From Streptomyces griseus subsp. griseus (GTDB lineage Bacteria; Actinomycetota; Actinomycetes; Streptomycetales; Streptomycetaceae), in assembly GCF_000720255.1 (NCBI RefSeq), contig NZ_JOJE01000006.1, forward strand, positions 248,001 to 312,000: a stretch of 64,000 nt of DNA, given 5' to 3'. The position numbers and the translations under genes were made by a program. The notes under the pieces were generated by a model, which was not told the DNA's origin, searched no databases, and saw only the letters and a program-made list of their open reading frames with translations. This document shows positions 52,496 to 60,840 of this stretch, one piece after another (position 1 is the first letter of the stretch; the number at the start of each line of letters is the position of its first letter).

Positions 52496-53830
52496 TCACA
52501 CCGAGCGGCGGAACACCGGCTTCACCGGTCGTCCGCCCAGCCAGGGGGTGGGGTCGGCGGCGTCCAGGGCCTTCCGGTACACCGCACACGCCTGGGCCAC
52601 CACGTCGACGGTGTGATCGATGTCGGCGTCGCTGAGCGCGCCGCTCACCACGAACGACGGGGCCAGCACCCCGCCCGCGAGGAGCCGACGCAGGAACAGG
52701 GTGCGGTACTCCTGCGACGGCTGCAGGTTCTCGTCGAGGGTGGCGAAGACCAGGTTGCTGGCCCGGCCCCGGACGACGATGTGGTCGCCGACGCCCATGC
52801 CGGCCGCGGCGTCGCGGACACCGGCGGCCAACCGCTCGCCGAGGGCGTGCAGCCGCGCGGTGACGCCCTCTTCGACGTAGGTGGTCTGCACGGCCATCGC
52901 GGCCGCCAGGGAGTGGGTCTCCGCACCGTGCGTGGTGGACAGCAGGAACACCCGGTCGCCGGAGTGACGCAGCCCGCCCAGCTCCATCAGATCGCGGCGC
53001 CCGGCCAGCGCGGAGACGGCGAATCCGTTCCCCAGCGCCTTGCCGAACGTGGAGAGGTCGGGGACGACGCCGTACAGGCCCTGCGCGCCCGCCTCGGACC
53101 AGCGGAAGCCGGTGATCATCTCGTCGAAGACCAGCACGCAGCCGTGTCGGTCGGCCAGTTCGCGGAGGCCCTCCAGGTACCCGGGCGGCGGTTCGGCGAC
53201 GGTGGCGGGTTCGAGGATCAGGCAGGCGACCTCGTCCGGGTAGCGGGTGAGCAATTCCTCCGTGGCGGCCAGGTCGCCGTAGGGGAAGGCCACGGTGAGC
53301 TCTTCGGTCGCAGCCGGAATACCGGCGGACATCGGCGTGGTGCCGATGAACCAGTCGTCGGTGGAGAAGAACGGATGGTCGGCGCAGATGGCCACCCGCG
53401 GGCGTCCGGTGACGGCGCGGGCGAGGCGCACCGCGGCGGTGGTGGCGTCGGAGCCGTTCTTCGCGAACTTCACCATCTCGGCGGTCGGTACCGTGGCCAG
53501 GAAGCGTTCGGCGGCTTCGACCTCGACGACGGACGGCCGGACGAAGTTGCTGCCGCGGTCGAGTTCCCGCCGCACCGCCTCGATCACACGCGGGTGGGCG
53601 TGTCCGAGGCTGACCGACCGCAGGCCGGAGCCGTACTCGACGTAGCGGTTGCCGTCGACGTCCCACACGTGGGCGCCGCGGCCGTGGCTGATGACCGGGG
53701 CCAGGCCCTCGGGGTACTGGTCGTCGCCCTTGGCGTAGGTGTGCGCGCCCCCCGGGATCATGGCGTGCAGCCGCTCGTTCGCCCTCCGCGACCGGGGCAG
53801 GAGGAACTCTCCGGTGTCTTCGGTGTCCAC
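52496..53830 (-). CDS. Class III PLP aminotransferase, glutamate-1-semialdehyde aminomutase-like
   Basis: Fold-type I PLP protein of 444 aa resembling HemL-type aminomutases: MIPGGAHTYAKGDDQYPEGL, AHVWDVDGNRYVEYGSGLRS, FAKNGSDATTAAVRLARAVT, LVFDEMITGFRWSEAGAQGL and the PLP lysine in FGKALGNGFAV (Lys264). It is not the haem-pathway HemL, which has a different N terminus and genomic setting. As last gene of a sugar operon it more likely aminates or mutates a sugar-derived or small acidic substrate. The GTG start lies 7 bp after the RmlC-like stop. Most sugar aminotransferases belong to the DegT group, so a class III member here is unusual. Confidence 0.85.
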   Translation of the reverse strand: MDTEDTGEFLLPRSRRANERLHAMIPGGAHTYAKGDDQYPEGLAPVISHGRGAHVWDVDGNRYVEYGSGLRSVSLGHAHPRVIEAVRRELDRGSNFVRPSVVEVEAAERFLATVPTAEMVKFAKNGSDATTAAVRLARAVTGRPRVAICADHPFFSTDDWFIGTTPMSAGIPAATEELTVAFPYGDLAATEELLTRYPDEVACLILEPATVAEPPPGYLEGLRELADRHGCVLVFDEMITGFRWSEAGAQGLYGVVPDLSTFGKALGNGFAVSALAGRRDLMELGGLRHSGDRVFLLSTTHGAETHSLAAAMAVQTTYVEEGVTARLHALGERLAAGVRDAAAGMGVGDHIVVRGRASNLVFATLDENLQPSQEYRTLFLRRLLAGGVLAPSFVVSGALSDADIDHTVDVVAQACAVYRKALDAADPTPWLGGRPVKPVFRRSV

Positions 53831-53837
53831 GCCGACC

Positions 53838-54389
53838 TCAACTCTCCTTGTTCTTCAGGACCTGGGCGAGGCTCGGCGCCTCCCGGTCCCGCTGGGACAT
53901 CGATGTGACCGGCAGCGGCCAGGGAATGGCGAGCTCCGGGTCGTCGAAGGCGATCGTCACGTCCTCGGCCGGATCATGCTCGCGGTCGATCCGGTACGAG
54001 GTGTCGGCGGTCTCGGTCAGCGCCTGGAAGCCGTGCGCGCACCCCGCCGGGATGTACAGGGTCACCTGCGTCTCGCCGGACAGCTCGAAGAAGGCCCGGT
54101 TGCGGTAGGTAGGCGAGTCCGATCGCAGGTCCACGACGACGTCGAAGATCCTCCCGTACGAGCACCGCACCAGCTTGGCCTCACCGGCGCCGGAGCGCAG
54201 GTGCAGGCCGCGCAGCACGCCCCGGACCGAGCGGGACAGGCTGTCCTGGACGAAGGCGTCCGGGTCGAGCCCCACCGAGCGGATCACGTCGGCGTCGAAG
54301 GTGCGGCAGAAGAAGCCGCGCTCGTCGGCGTACGGCGTCGGCTCGAACAGGTACGCGCCGGCGATCGCCGGAACTTCGGTCGCCTTCAT
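53838..54389 (-). CDS. RmlC-like dTDP-4-dehydrorhamnose 3,5-epimerase
   Basis: Cupin epimerase of 183 aa, normal size for RmlC. Motifs: FFCRTFDADVIRSVGL, VRGVLRGLHLRSGAGEAKLV (catalytic-His region), YGRIFDVVVDLRSDSPTY and TLYIPAGCAHGFQALTETAD. The family epimerises C3 and/or C5 of NDP-4-keto-6-deoxyhexoses. Whether this copy acts on both carbons (RmlC) or one (EvaD-like) is unclear. The ATG overlaps the pyruvyl-transferase stop by 4 bp and follows GGGAGG. No rmlA, rmlB or rmlD is in view, so it may act on a CDP- or dTDP-sugar made by the upstream genes. Confidence 0.88.
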   Translation of the reverse strand: MKATEVPAIAGAYLFEPTPYADERGFFCRTFDADVIRSVGLDPDAFVQDSLSRSVRGVLRGLHLRSGAGEAKLVRCSYGRIFDVVVDLRSDSPTYRNRAFFELSGETQVTLYIPAGCAHGFQALTETADTSYRIDREHDPAEDVTIAFDDPELAIPWPLPVTSMSQRDREAPSLAQVLKNKES

Positions 54390-55612
54390 GGAGCCTCCCG
54401 AGTGGCGTGGGCGTGAGTGTGGTCGGCCGCCGGGAACAGGGCCGCGGTCAGGTCGGTGAACTGCTGCTGGAGGCGTTCGGCGGCGGCCAGGTTCCGCTCG
54501 CTGAGGGTCTGCCGCAGCTCGGCCGATCGCCGCTCCAGCGCCCGGAACTGCTCGAGCAGCCGGTCGGCGTCGAGCTCGCGCGCCGGGTGGCAGTACGCGC
54601 CGAGCCCCATGTCCGCCATGAGCGCGTCGCTCTTCGCCGCGTAGCTGAGTGCGAGCACCGGCGTGCCGGTCTTCAGCGCGCAGATCAGGTTGTGGTACCG
54701 GATCGCCACCACGGAATCGGCGGCCGCCATCTCCTTCATCAGGTCGGCCAGCGAGGACGGCTCGGCAGCGGTGACCAGCGGCGAGTCCACAGCGGCGAGG
54801 ATCGCGGCGACCACTGACGCATCGCACTCGTCGCCGGTGAGCAGCCGTACCGGCCTGTCCTCCTCGACCAGCGCGCGGACGAACCGGATCGTCCCGTCGA
54901 GGTATCGCCGGTGGATCTCCTCGGCGCGGGCGCGGTCGTCATCGCCGCCGTGGAAGTCCATGACGCCGACGCAGACCGGGCCGGGCGAGTCCGAGGGCGC
55001 GCTCGTCGGCGGCGTCGGCAGGGAGAAGGCGAGGTCCGGGTAGACCTCGTCGCGCGAAGTGTCCACGCCCATCGCCCGCATCGCGTCACGGGACTGGGCG
55101 TCCCGGTACGACCGGTACGCGGCAAGGCGCGCCGACCAGCGCACCAGGGCCCGGGTCGGCCGGTTGCCGATCGTCGCGGCTCCGACGCCGACCAGCGCGA
55201 CCCGGGTGCCGAGCAGCCGGCCGCTCGCGCAGAGCAGGAACAGCGAGTACGGGAAGCCCCACGGCCGCAGGGGCAGCGTGGCCTCCAGGACGCCCATGCC
55301 CGGCACGATCACCACGTCGTGCCGGCGCACCCAGGCGGCGGTGCGGAAGACATCGACGAGTTTGCCGAGACCCTTCGACGCGATCGCGCCCGCACGCGAC
55401 GCGGTCCGGTACTCCCCGCGATACCAGTGCAGCCGCGTGGCGGGGATCCCGAACCGGGTCGTCACGGCCTCGGGCCCGCCGCACAGCGCGTCCACGGCCG
55501 CCGCCGGATGCTCGGCACGGAGGTACCCGAGCACGGCCTCCAGCGACCCGTCGTTGCCGAGGTTGCCGGAGCCGAGCAGGCCGAACACCCCCACACGTGT
55601 CGCCGCCTTCAT
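54386..55612 (-). CDS. Polysaccharide pyruvyl transferase family protein
   Basis: Protein of 408 aa in the WcaK/CsaB family, which transfers pyruvate from PEP to form ketals on glycans. The N-terminal VGVFGLLGSGNLGNDGSLEA and the later GVGAATIGNRPTRALVRWSA, GVMDFHGGDDDRARA and SLADLMKEMAAADSVVAIRY segments are characteristic of its two Rossmann-like halves. The C terminus ends with a coiled, charged stretch (ALERRSAELRQTLSERNLAA). 4-bp overlaps join it to both neighbours. In this operon it would put a negative ketal on a surface glycan; acetyl or other transfer cannot be excluded. Confidence 0.87.
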   Translation of the reverse strand: MKAATRVGVFGLLGSGNLGNDGSLEAVLGYLRAEHPAAAVDALCGGPEAVTTRFGIPATRLHWYRGEYRTASRAGAIASKGLGKLVDVFRTAAWVRRHDVVIVPGMGVLEATLPLRPWGFPYSLFLLCASGRLLGTRVALVGVGAATIGNRPTRALVRWSARLAAYRSYRDAQSRDAMRAMGVDTSRDEVYPDLAFSLPTPPTSAPSDSPGPVCVGVMDFHGGDDDRARAEEIHRRYLDGTIRFVRALVEEDRPVRLLTGDECDASVVAAILAAVDSPLVTAAEPSSLADLMKEMAAADSVVAIRYHNLICALKTGTPVLALSYAAKSDALMADMGLGAYCHPARELDADRLLEQFRALERRSAELRQTLSERNLAAAERLQQQFTDLTAALFPAADHTHAHATREAP

Positions 55613-56556
55613 GCCCGCCGCCCCTCACGGCCCGCGACGAGGGCATCCACGGAGACCGTGAGCTTGGCCGGGTCGACCGGGGCGCGGTCCTCGACCCGCT
55701 CGCCGGCGCCCGGCCGGACCCGGCTGGTCATCCACGCGGCCAGATGGCGGTAGCACGCGCGCCGGTCGGCCGCGGACAGGGGCGCCCGCCGGATCGCCGA
55801 GGCGAAGCCCCAGACGTACTCGGCGAGCAGCCGGGGCGTCGGGTGCAGCGGGCCTGCCCGGCGCGGATCCAGGTTGACGCACCGGGAGCGCTTGGAAGGG
55901 TTCGCACGCTCGGCGCGGGTGGGGTGGTCGCGGCGGAAGTACAGCAGCTCCGGCACCTGGTGGAAACGCCCGTGCAGGGTGATCTCGGCGACGTACGTGC
56001 GGTCCGCGTGGTGGTAGCTGTCCATCGGTTTCACCCGGCGCAGCACGTCGGCCCGCATCACCCCGTAGAAGTCGTCGCCACCGGGCTCGAACAGCAGACT
56101 GCGGAAGCGGTCCGGCGCGTGCGGCGAGTCGGTGGCGAGCGTGTAGTCGTAGGGGACCTTCACCTGGCCGTCGCCGTCGATGACCGCCTGGTCGGTGTGC
56201 GCGAGGATCACGTCCGGCCGCTCGTCCAGCGCCTCCACGCAGAGCCGCAGCAGGTCGCGGCCGTAAAGGTCGTCGTGCGAGGCCCACTTGAACAACTCGC
56301 CGCGGGCCTCGTCGAGCACACGGTTGTGGTTCGGCGTCGCGCCGATGTTCCGGGACAGCCGGAGGTACCGGATGCGTGAGTCCTGCGCGGCGTACTTGCG
56401 GCAGATGTCCTGGGTCGTGTCGGTCGAGGCGTTGTCGGAGATGACCAGCTCGAAGTCCTCGTAGGTCTGCCCGAGCAGGGCGTCGAGCGACTCGGCCAGG
56501 TACTCCTCGCCGTTGTACACGGGCAGGCCGATGCTCAGCCTGGGTCGGTCGGTCAT
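55609..56556 (-). CDS. Family 2 glycosyltransferase
   Basis: GT-A fold glycosyltransferase of 315 aa: LSIGLPVYNGEEYLAESLDA opens the nucleotide-binding half, followed by ELVISDNASTDTTQDICRKY, RNIGATPNHNRVLDEARGEL and KWASHDDLYGRDLL with the metal-binding Asp pair. No membrane helix; it probably acts at the inner face of the membrane on a lipid-linked glycan. Start ATG 56556 overlaps the flippase stop by 4 bp; an upstream 36-residue extension is the flippase antiframe. Donor and acceptor are unknown. Confidence 0.9.
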   Translation of the reverse strand: MTDRPRLSIGLPVYNGEEYLAESLDALLGQTYEDFELVISDNASTDTTQDICRKYAAQDSRIRYLRLSRNIGATPNHNRVLDEARGELFKWASHDDLYGRDLLRLCVEALDERPDVILAHTDQAVIDGDGQVKVPYDYTLATDSPHAPDRFRSLLFEPGGDDFYGVMRADVLRRVKPMDSYHHADRTYVAEITLHGRFHQVPELLYFRRDHPTRAERANPSKRSRCVNLDPRRAGPLHPTPRLLAEYVWGFASAIRRAPLSAADRRACYRHLAAWMTSRVRPGAGERVEDRAPVDPAKLTVSVDALVAGREGRRA

Positions 56557-57872
56557 GCGGTCCTCACTTCGGGGACAAGGTTGTGGTGGCGCTCGCGCAG
56601 GGCGGACCGCAGCTGCAGCCACCACACGGCCGAGCCGCTGAGGGTCGCGGCGGCGACGCCCCATGCCGAGCCGACCGTGCCGGCCACGACCGCCCCGCCG
56701 AGCCCGCCGCCGACATAGCAGGCGGAGGCGAACAGCTGGCAGCGCAGACTGCGTCGGGCCGCGCCGAGCGCGCGCAGCCCGGCCGCCGCGCCGGTGCCGA
56801 GGCCCGCGCCCGCGACGCCGAGGGTGATCGCCACGATGAGCTGCGAGGCGGATGGCCAGACGTCGCCGAGCACGAGCTCACCGAGCCGGTCCGGCAACAG
56901 CAGCAGCGACCCGCCCCACAGCAGCGCGGCGGTGGCCTGCCCGCCGCCGAGGAGGAGACAGAACTTCCCCAGCCGCTGCGGGGCCTGCCGCAGCACCCGT
57001 GCCGCCTCCGGGACGGTGACCAGCGACAGGCCCATCAGTACGGCGAGGAACGGGCCCATCAGGAGTTCCGCGCCCCGCACCGCACCCACCGCGCCGACCC
57101 CGACGATCGCGCCGAGCCCGTACGCCCGCAGCTGGCTCGCGCCGCTGAGGCTGACGTTCTCGACCAGGTACCGGTAGCCGAGATCGCGCTGCTCGCGAAG
57201 CCACCCGCGCGCCTCGGTCATCCGGGGCCGGACGCCGGACTGGAGGCAGCCGTACGCGGCGGCCACCGCGGCGGACGCGCCCCAGGCGAGCACGAAAGCG
57301 GGCACGCTGCCCACCTGGGCCGCCACGACCATGGCCGGGACGAGCGCGATGCCCCACACGAGGTCGTTGACGAACGCCTTGCGCCCGCTGCCGGCGGCGA
57401 AGAACGAGAACCGCCAGGCGTCCTGCAGCAGCAGCCCCGGCAGCATGACGCCGAGGCAGGCGAACGCGGGCCCCACGCTGCCGCCGAGGCCCAGTCCGAC
57501 CAGCAGACACGCCGCGCCGAGGGCGGTACCGACGCCGAGCGCGGTACCCGACGCCCGGGACACCGCCCCCCGCCAGGACGTGTCCGACACGCCGCTGAAG
57601 CGCACCACGAGCGGGTCGGTGGCCAGCCCGCGGGAGACGTTGAGCACCACGCCGTAGGTCACCCAGGCCAGGCTGAACACGCCGAACGCGGTCACCCCCA
57701 GCGAGCGGGCCACGTAGATGCCCACCGCGAAGTTGGACATGCTGGAGGCCGCCTGGTCGGCCAGGCCCCAGGACAGCCGGCCCGCCATGGCCCGCTTCGC
57801 GGTGCGCCGGGCGTGTCCGGCCGGTGCCGCCGACGCCGTCGCCTTCTCCTCCTCGGTGGTCATCGGCGTCAT
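56553..57872 (-). CDS. Wzx/MATE-like polysaccharide flippase
   Basis: Membrane protein of 439 aa with about 12 hydrophobic helices, beginning after a cytosolic 30-residue tail with MAGRLSWGLADQAASSMSNF and AVGIYVARSLGVTAFGVFSL, typical of the MOP/oligosaccharidyl-lipid flippase superfamily. Later helices include LGAIVGVGAVGAVRGAELLM and ITLGVAGAGLGTGAAAGLRA. It would move a lipid-linked oligosaccharide to the outside of the membrane, indicating that the operon's product is exported. Overlaps the DUF4910 stop and the GT2 start by 4 bp each. Confidence 0.87.
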   Translation of the reverse strand: MTPMTTEEEKATASAAPAGHARRTAKRAMAGRLSWGLADQAASSMSNFAVGIYVARSLGVTAFGVFSLAWVTYGVVLNVSRGLATDPLVVRFSGVSDTSWRGAVSRASGTALGVGTALGAACLLVGLGLGGSVGPAFACLGVMLPGLLLQDAWRFSFFAAGSGRKAFVNDLVWGIALVPAMVVAAQVGSVPAFVLAWGASAAVAAAYGCLQSGVRPRMTEARGWLREQRDLGYRYLVENVSLSGASQLRAYGLGAIVGVGAVGAVRGAELLMGPFLAVLMGLSLVTVPEAARVLRQAPQRLGKFCLLLGGGQATAALLWGGSLLLLPDRLGELVLGDVWPSASQLIVAITLGVAGAGLGTGAAAGLRALGAARRSLRCQLFASACYVGGGLGGAVVAGTVGSAWGVAAATLSGSAVWWLQLRSALRERHHNLVPEVRTA

Positions 57873-59167
57873 GCCTTGATCAGTTCGGCGCCCTGGAGGG
57901 CGGCGGCCGCGGCGGCGACGGTGTCGAACGGCAGTCCGGACCGCTCGGCGACGTCCAGCAGACTGTGCTCGCCGTCGGAGAGGTTGAGCACCCAGAGCAT
58001 GGCCATCTGCGCCTGCTTGGTGTCGCTGCGACCGCCGAGCGCGTCGTACAACCCGCGCCGCCCCAGCTGTGGTTCGCCGTGGGGGCTGAGGTTGACGTAC
58101 CGCCGGTTGCGGTCGAGCACGGCGAACGCCTCGCGGCAGACGGCGAGCGTGTCCGCCATCGCCTCCGGGGAGACGAAGTCCGGGTTGTCCGCCGAGGTGT
58201 GGTACTCGGGGTAACCGGCGTACGGAGTCCGGGTGAGCGAGCCCACGCCGAGATCGAACCCGGGGGAGCAGTACTGCCGCTCGTCATAGCCGTACGGAGT
58301 GAACTCGGTGACGCGGTGCGGGCGTTCGGACGCGTTGAGCACGTGCCGCATCACCCGGTCGATCTCCGCGTCACCGCGCCTGCTCTGCTTGTACGTCAGT
58401 CGGCCCCGGTCGCCGGCGCAGGCCAGCACCAGCCCGTGCTTGACCTGTTCCACCCGCTCCGCGTTGCGGGCCAGCCAGGTGATCGCCCCGATGGTGCCGG
58501 GCGCGAAGATGAACCGGTAGGTGTGGTAAGGCGTCTGCTCCGCCAGCGCCCGGGCCAGGTACGTCGCCACCGCGATGCCGGCCAGGTTGTCGTTGGCCAG
58601 CGACGGGTGGCAGACGTGGCAGGAGACGATCACCTCGTCGGCGACCTGCCCGGGGACCACGTGCTCGGCGTAGGTGAGGTGGCCGTCCGCGAGGGTGGAG
58701 TCGATGCGGACCTCGTAGTCACCGTCCGGCAGCGCGTCCAAGGTCTCCTGGGCCAGGCAGAACCCCCATTCCGGCTTGTAGTAGCTGGTGCGGTACGGCA
58801 CCCAGGAAGGCTGGTCCGGCAGGGTGTGCAGGTGTCCGCGCAGCTCGGCCAGCGACATGGTCGCCGACACCGGCACGCTGTAGCCGAGCACGTGCAGGCT
58901 GGACGCGGCGAAGTCGACGACCCGGTGGCCGGCGGCGTCGGCGATGTACGCGTCGCGGATGTTCCACTCCTGCGGCACCGTCCAGTCGAGCACCTGAGTC
59001 CCGGTCGGCACCTCGTGCACGCGCAGCGGGATGTACTCGCCGACGATCTCCAGGGTGGCGCGCACACCGTCGCCCGTGATGCTCCGGCACAGCGGGTACA
59101 GCCGCTCGACCAGCGCGTGCATCTCGTCGCCGGCCGAGGCCATCGGCTGTTCGCCCGCCGCGGTCAT
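57869..59167 (-). CDS. DUF4910/aminopeptidase-like domain protein
   Basis: Protein of 432 aa with the M28-like aminopeptidase fold: metal-ligand region VSCHVCHPSLANDNLAGIAV, then FIFAPGTIGAITWLARN and DFGVGSL-like DLGVGSLTRTPYAGYPEYHT. The N terminus (LVERLYPLCRSITGDGVRAT) and a C-terminal winged-helix-like end (SLLDVAERSGLPFDTVAAAA) match proteins repeatedly found in sugar and polysaccharide clusters. A deacylase or hydrolase acting on a sugar intermediate is plausible, but no reaction is established to my knowledge. Start ATG 59167 overlaps the epimerase stop (59164) by 4 bp; longer forms are antisense to the epimerase. Confidence 0.85.
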   Translation of the reverse strand: MTAAGEQPMASAGDEMHALVERLYPLCRSITGDGVRATLEIVGEYIPLRVHEVPTGTQVLDWTVPQEWNIRDAYIADAAGHRVVDFAASSLHVLGYSVPVSATMSLAELRGHLHTLPDQPSWVPYRTSYYKPEWGFCLAQETLDALPDGDYEVRIDSTLADGHLTYAEHVVPGQVADEVIVSCHVCHPSLANDNLAGIAVATYLARALAEQTPYHTYRFIFAPGTIGAITWLARNAERVEQVKHGLVLACAGDRGRLTYKQSRRGDAEIDRVMRHVLNASERPHRVTEFTPYGYDERQYCSPGFDLGVGSLTRTPYAGYPEYHTSADNPDFVSPEAMADTLAVCREAFAVLDRNRRYVNLSPHGEPQLGRRGLYDALGGRSDTKQAQMAMLWVLNLSDGEHSLLDVAERSGLPFDTVAAAAAALQGAELIKA

Positions 59168-60189
59168 CCGCGCCTGCGCAGGGTGTCGTCGACGGCGCCG
59201 GCGTCGGACGCGGCGCGCAGCACGGCGAGCCGGGTGAAACGCCGGTCGAAGTCCTCCTTGGTCAGCCCGAACTTGCGGTAGGCGTCGGCGAGTTCGAGCG
59301 CGCCCTGCTTCACCGTCCACTCGCAGTCGAAGCCGGGTATCGCCGCGCGGAACCGGGCGAAGTCCACCCGGTAGGACCGCGGATCGGCGCCGTTCTCCCC
59401 GGTGATCACCACCTTGGAGCCGGGCACCGCCTCGGCGACCTGCTCGGCGATCTCGGCGACCGTGACGTTGTTGATCTCGCTGCCGATGTTGAACGCCCGG
59501 TCGTGCACCGCCTCCCGAGGCGCGGTCAGCGCGGCCGTGAACGCCCGGGCGATGTCGGCGGCGTGCACCAGCGGGCGCCAGGGGGTGCCGTCGGAGAGCA
59601 CAAGGACCTCGCCGGACATGAGGGCGTGGCCCGTCAGGTTGTTCAGCACGATGTCGGCGCGCAGCCGGGGCGAGTAGCCGAAGGCGGTGGCGTTGCGCAT
59701 GTACACCGGGGTGAAGTCACCGTCGGCCAGCGCGTGCAGGTCGTCCTCCACCCGCACCTTGGACTCCGCGTACGGCGTCACCGGGCGCAGCGGGGCGTCC
59801 TCTGTCACGAGGTCGTCGCCACCGGCGGCGCCGTAGACCGAGCACGTCGACGCGTACAGGAAGCGCCGCACTCCGGCGTCGCGGGCCAGCCGGGCCAGGT
59901 GGACGGAAGCGTGGTGGTTGATGTCGTAGGTGAGCTCCGGCGCCAGCGATCCCAGCGGGTCGTTGGAGAGCGCCGCCAGGTGGATGACTGCGTCCACCCC
60001 GGCCACGTGTTCGGCGGTGACGTCGCGCAGGTCCACCCGGTGCCCCCGCGGGTCCGCGGGCGTCGGGCCGAGGACACAGTCGGCGAACAGGCCGGCGTCG
60101 AGGCCGACGACCTCGTGCCCGGCGGCCGCGAGGACCGGGGCCATGACGGTTCCCAGATAACCCTGGTGTCCGGTCAGAAGTACGCGCAT
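59164..60189 (-). CDS. NAD-dependent sugar epimerase/dehydratase
   Basis: Extended SDR of 341 aa. The cofactor loop is LLTGHQGYLGTVMAPVL (TGxxGYLG), the active site is STCSVYGAAG and PYAESKVRVE (Tyr-x3-Lys), and FNIGSEINNVTVAEIAEQV is the late nucleotide-sugar region. It could be an epimerase, a 4,6-dehydratase or a 4-ketoreductase; the short N-terminal part and absence of the typical dehydratase D-E pair near TSTDEVYG favour an epimerase or reductase. It starts 3 bp after the deacetylase stop. NDP-sugar substrate inferred from the cytidylyltransferase two genes upstream. Confidence 0.9.
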   Translation of the reverse strand: MRVLLTGHQGYLGTVMAPVLAAAGHEVVGLDAGLFADCVLGPTPADPRGHRVDLRDVTAEHVAGVDAVIHLAALSNDPLGSLAPELTYDINHHASVHLARLARDAGVRRFLYASTCSVYGAAGGDDLVTEDAPLRPVTPYAESKVRVEDDLHALADGDFTPVYMRNATAFGYSPRLRADIVLNNLTGHALMSGEVLVLSDGTPWRPLVHAADIARAFTAALTAPREAVHDRAFNIGSEINNVTVAEIAEQVAEAVPGSKVVITGENGADPRSYRVDFARFRAAIPGFDCEWTVKQGALELADAYRKFGLTKEDFDRRFTRLAVLRAASDAGAVDDTLRRRG

Positions 60190-60192
60190 GGT

Positions 60193-60840
60193 TCAACCCC
60201 CCAGGTTGAGCGTGAGTTTGGTGACGGCGAACGCCTCGGCGTAGCGCGCGTGGCATTCGATGCCGCGGATCCGGGCAAGACCGAGGAAGGCCTCCCGGTC
60301 GTACCAGGGGCGGTGCCGCTGCGAGGGGTAGTGCTCTTGCAGCAACCGCACCTTCTGTTCGGCGATCTCGGGCGTCAGCGGCTGGTACGCCGACGGACGG
60401 CCGAGATCGCCGTCCCACTTGGCGATCTCGTAGCCGAGGACCAGGTGGTCACGGAACGCGGTGGGTATCAGTCGCGCCAGGCCGCGGTGGTCCTGGTGCG
60501 CGTCATCGGTGCGCGGGGCAAGGATCAGATCCGGGTCGGTCTGCCCGCGCAGTTCCTCGACCGCGGCCTTGGCCTCCTCCCAGTGCGCCGGCAGTCGGCC
60601 GTCCGGCAGCTTGTGCACGGTCAGCCGCAGGTCGGCGCCCGGGCAGAAGGCGGCGAGCGCGGCCTGCTCCTCCTGCTCGCGTTCGCTGCCGCCGCCGGAG
60701 AGCACCAGCGCGTCGACGCGGATCCCCGGCCGCGCGAGGCACAGCGTCAACAGCGTGCCGCCGGCGCCGATGGCGATGTCGTCGCAGTGCGCGCCCACCG
60801 CGACGATCCGGCCCAAGGGCCCGGCTCCGAGCCCGATCAC
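60193..60840 (-). CDS. PIG-L/LmbE-family deacetylase
   Basis: Zinc-dependent N-deacetylase of 215 aa. The metal site begins with AVGAHCDDIAIGAGG (His-x-x-Asp-Asp) and is completed by TDDAHQDHRGLARL. The C-terminal YEIAKWDGDLGRPSAYQPL and QEHYPSQRHRPWYDREAFLG fit the bacterial sugar-cluster branch. It would remove an acetyl group from an amino sugar or intermediate. The GTG at 60840 overlaps the cytidylyltransferase stop by 4 bp (GTGA). A much longer frame upstream is antiframe of the neighbours. Confidence 0.9.
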   Translation of the reverse strand: MIGLGAGPLGRIVAVGAHCDDIAIGAGGTLLTLCLARPGIRVDALVLSGGGSEREQEEQAALAAFCPGADLRLTVHKLPDGRLPAHWEEAKAAVEELRGQTDPDLILAPRTDDAHQDHRGLARLIPTAFRDHLVLGYEIAKWDGDLGRPSAYQPLTPEIAEQKVRLLQEHYPSQRHRPWYDREAFLGLARIRGIECHARYAEAFAVTKLTLNLGG

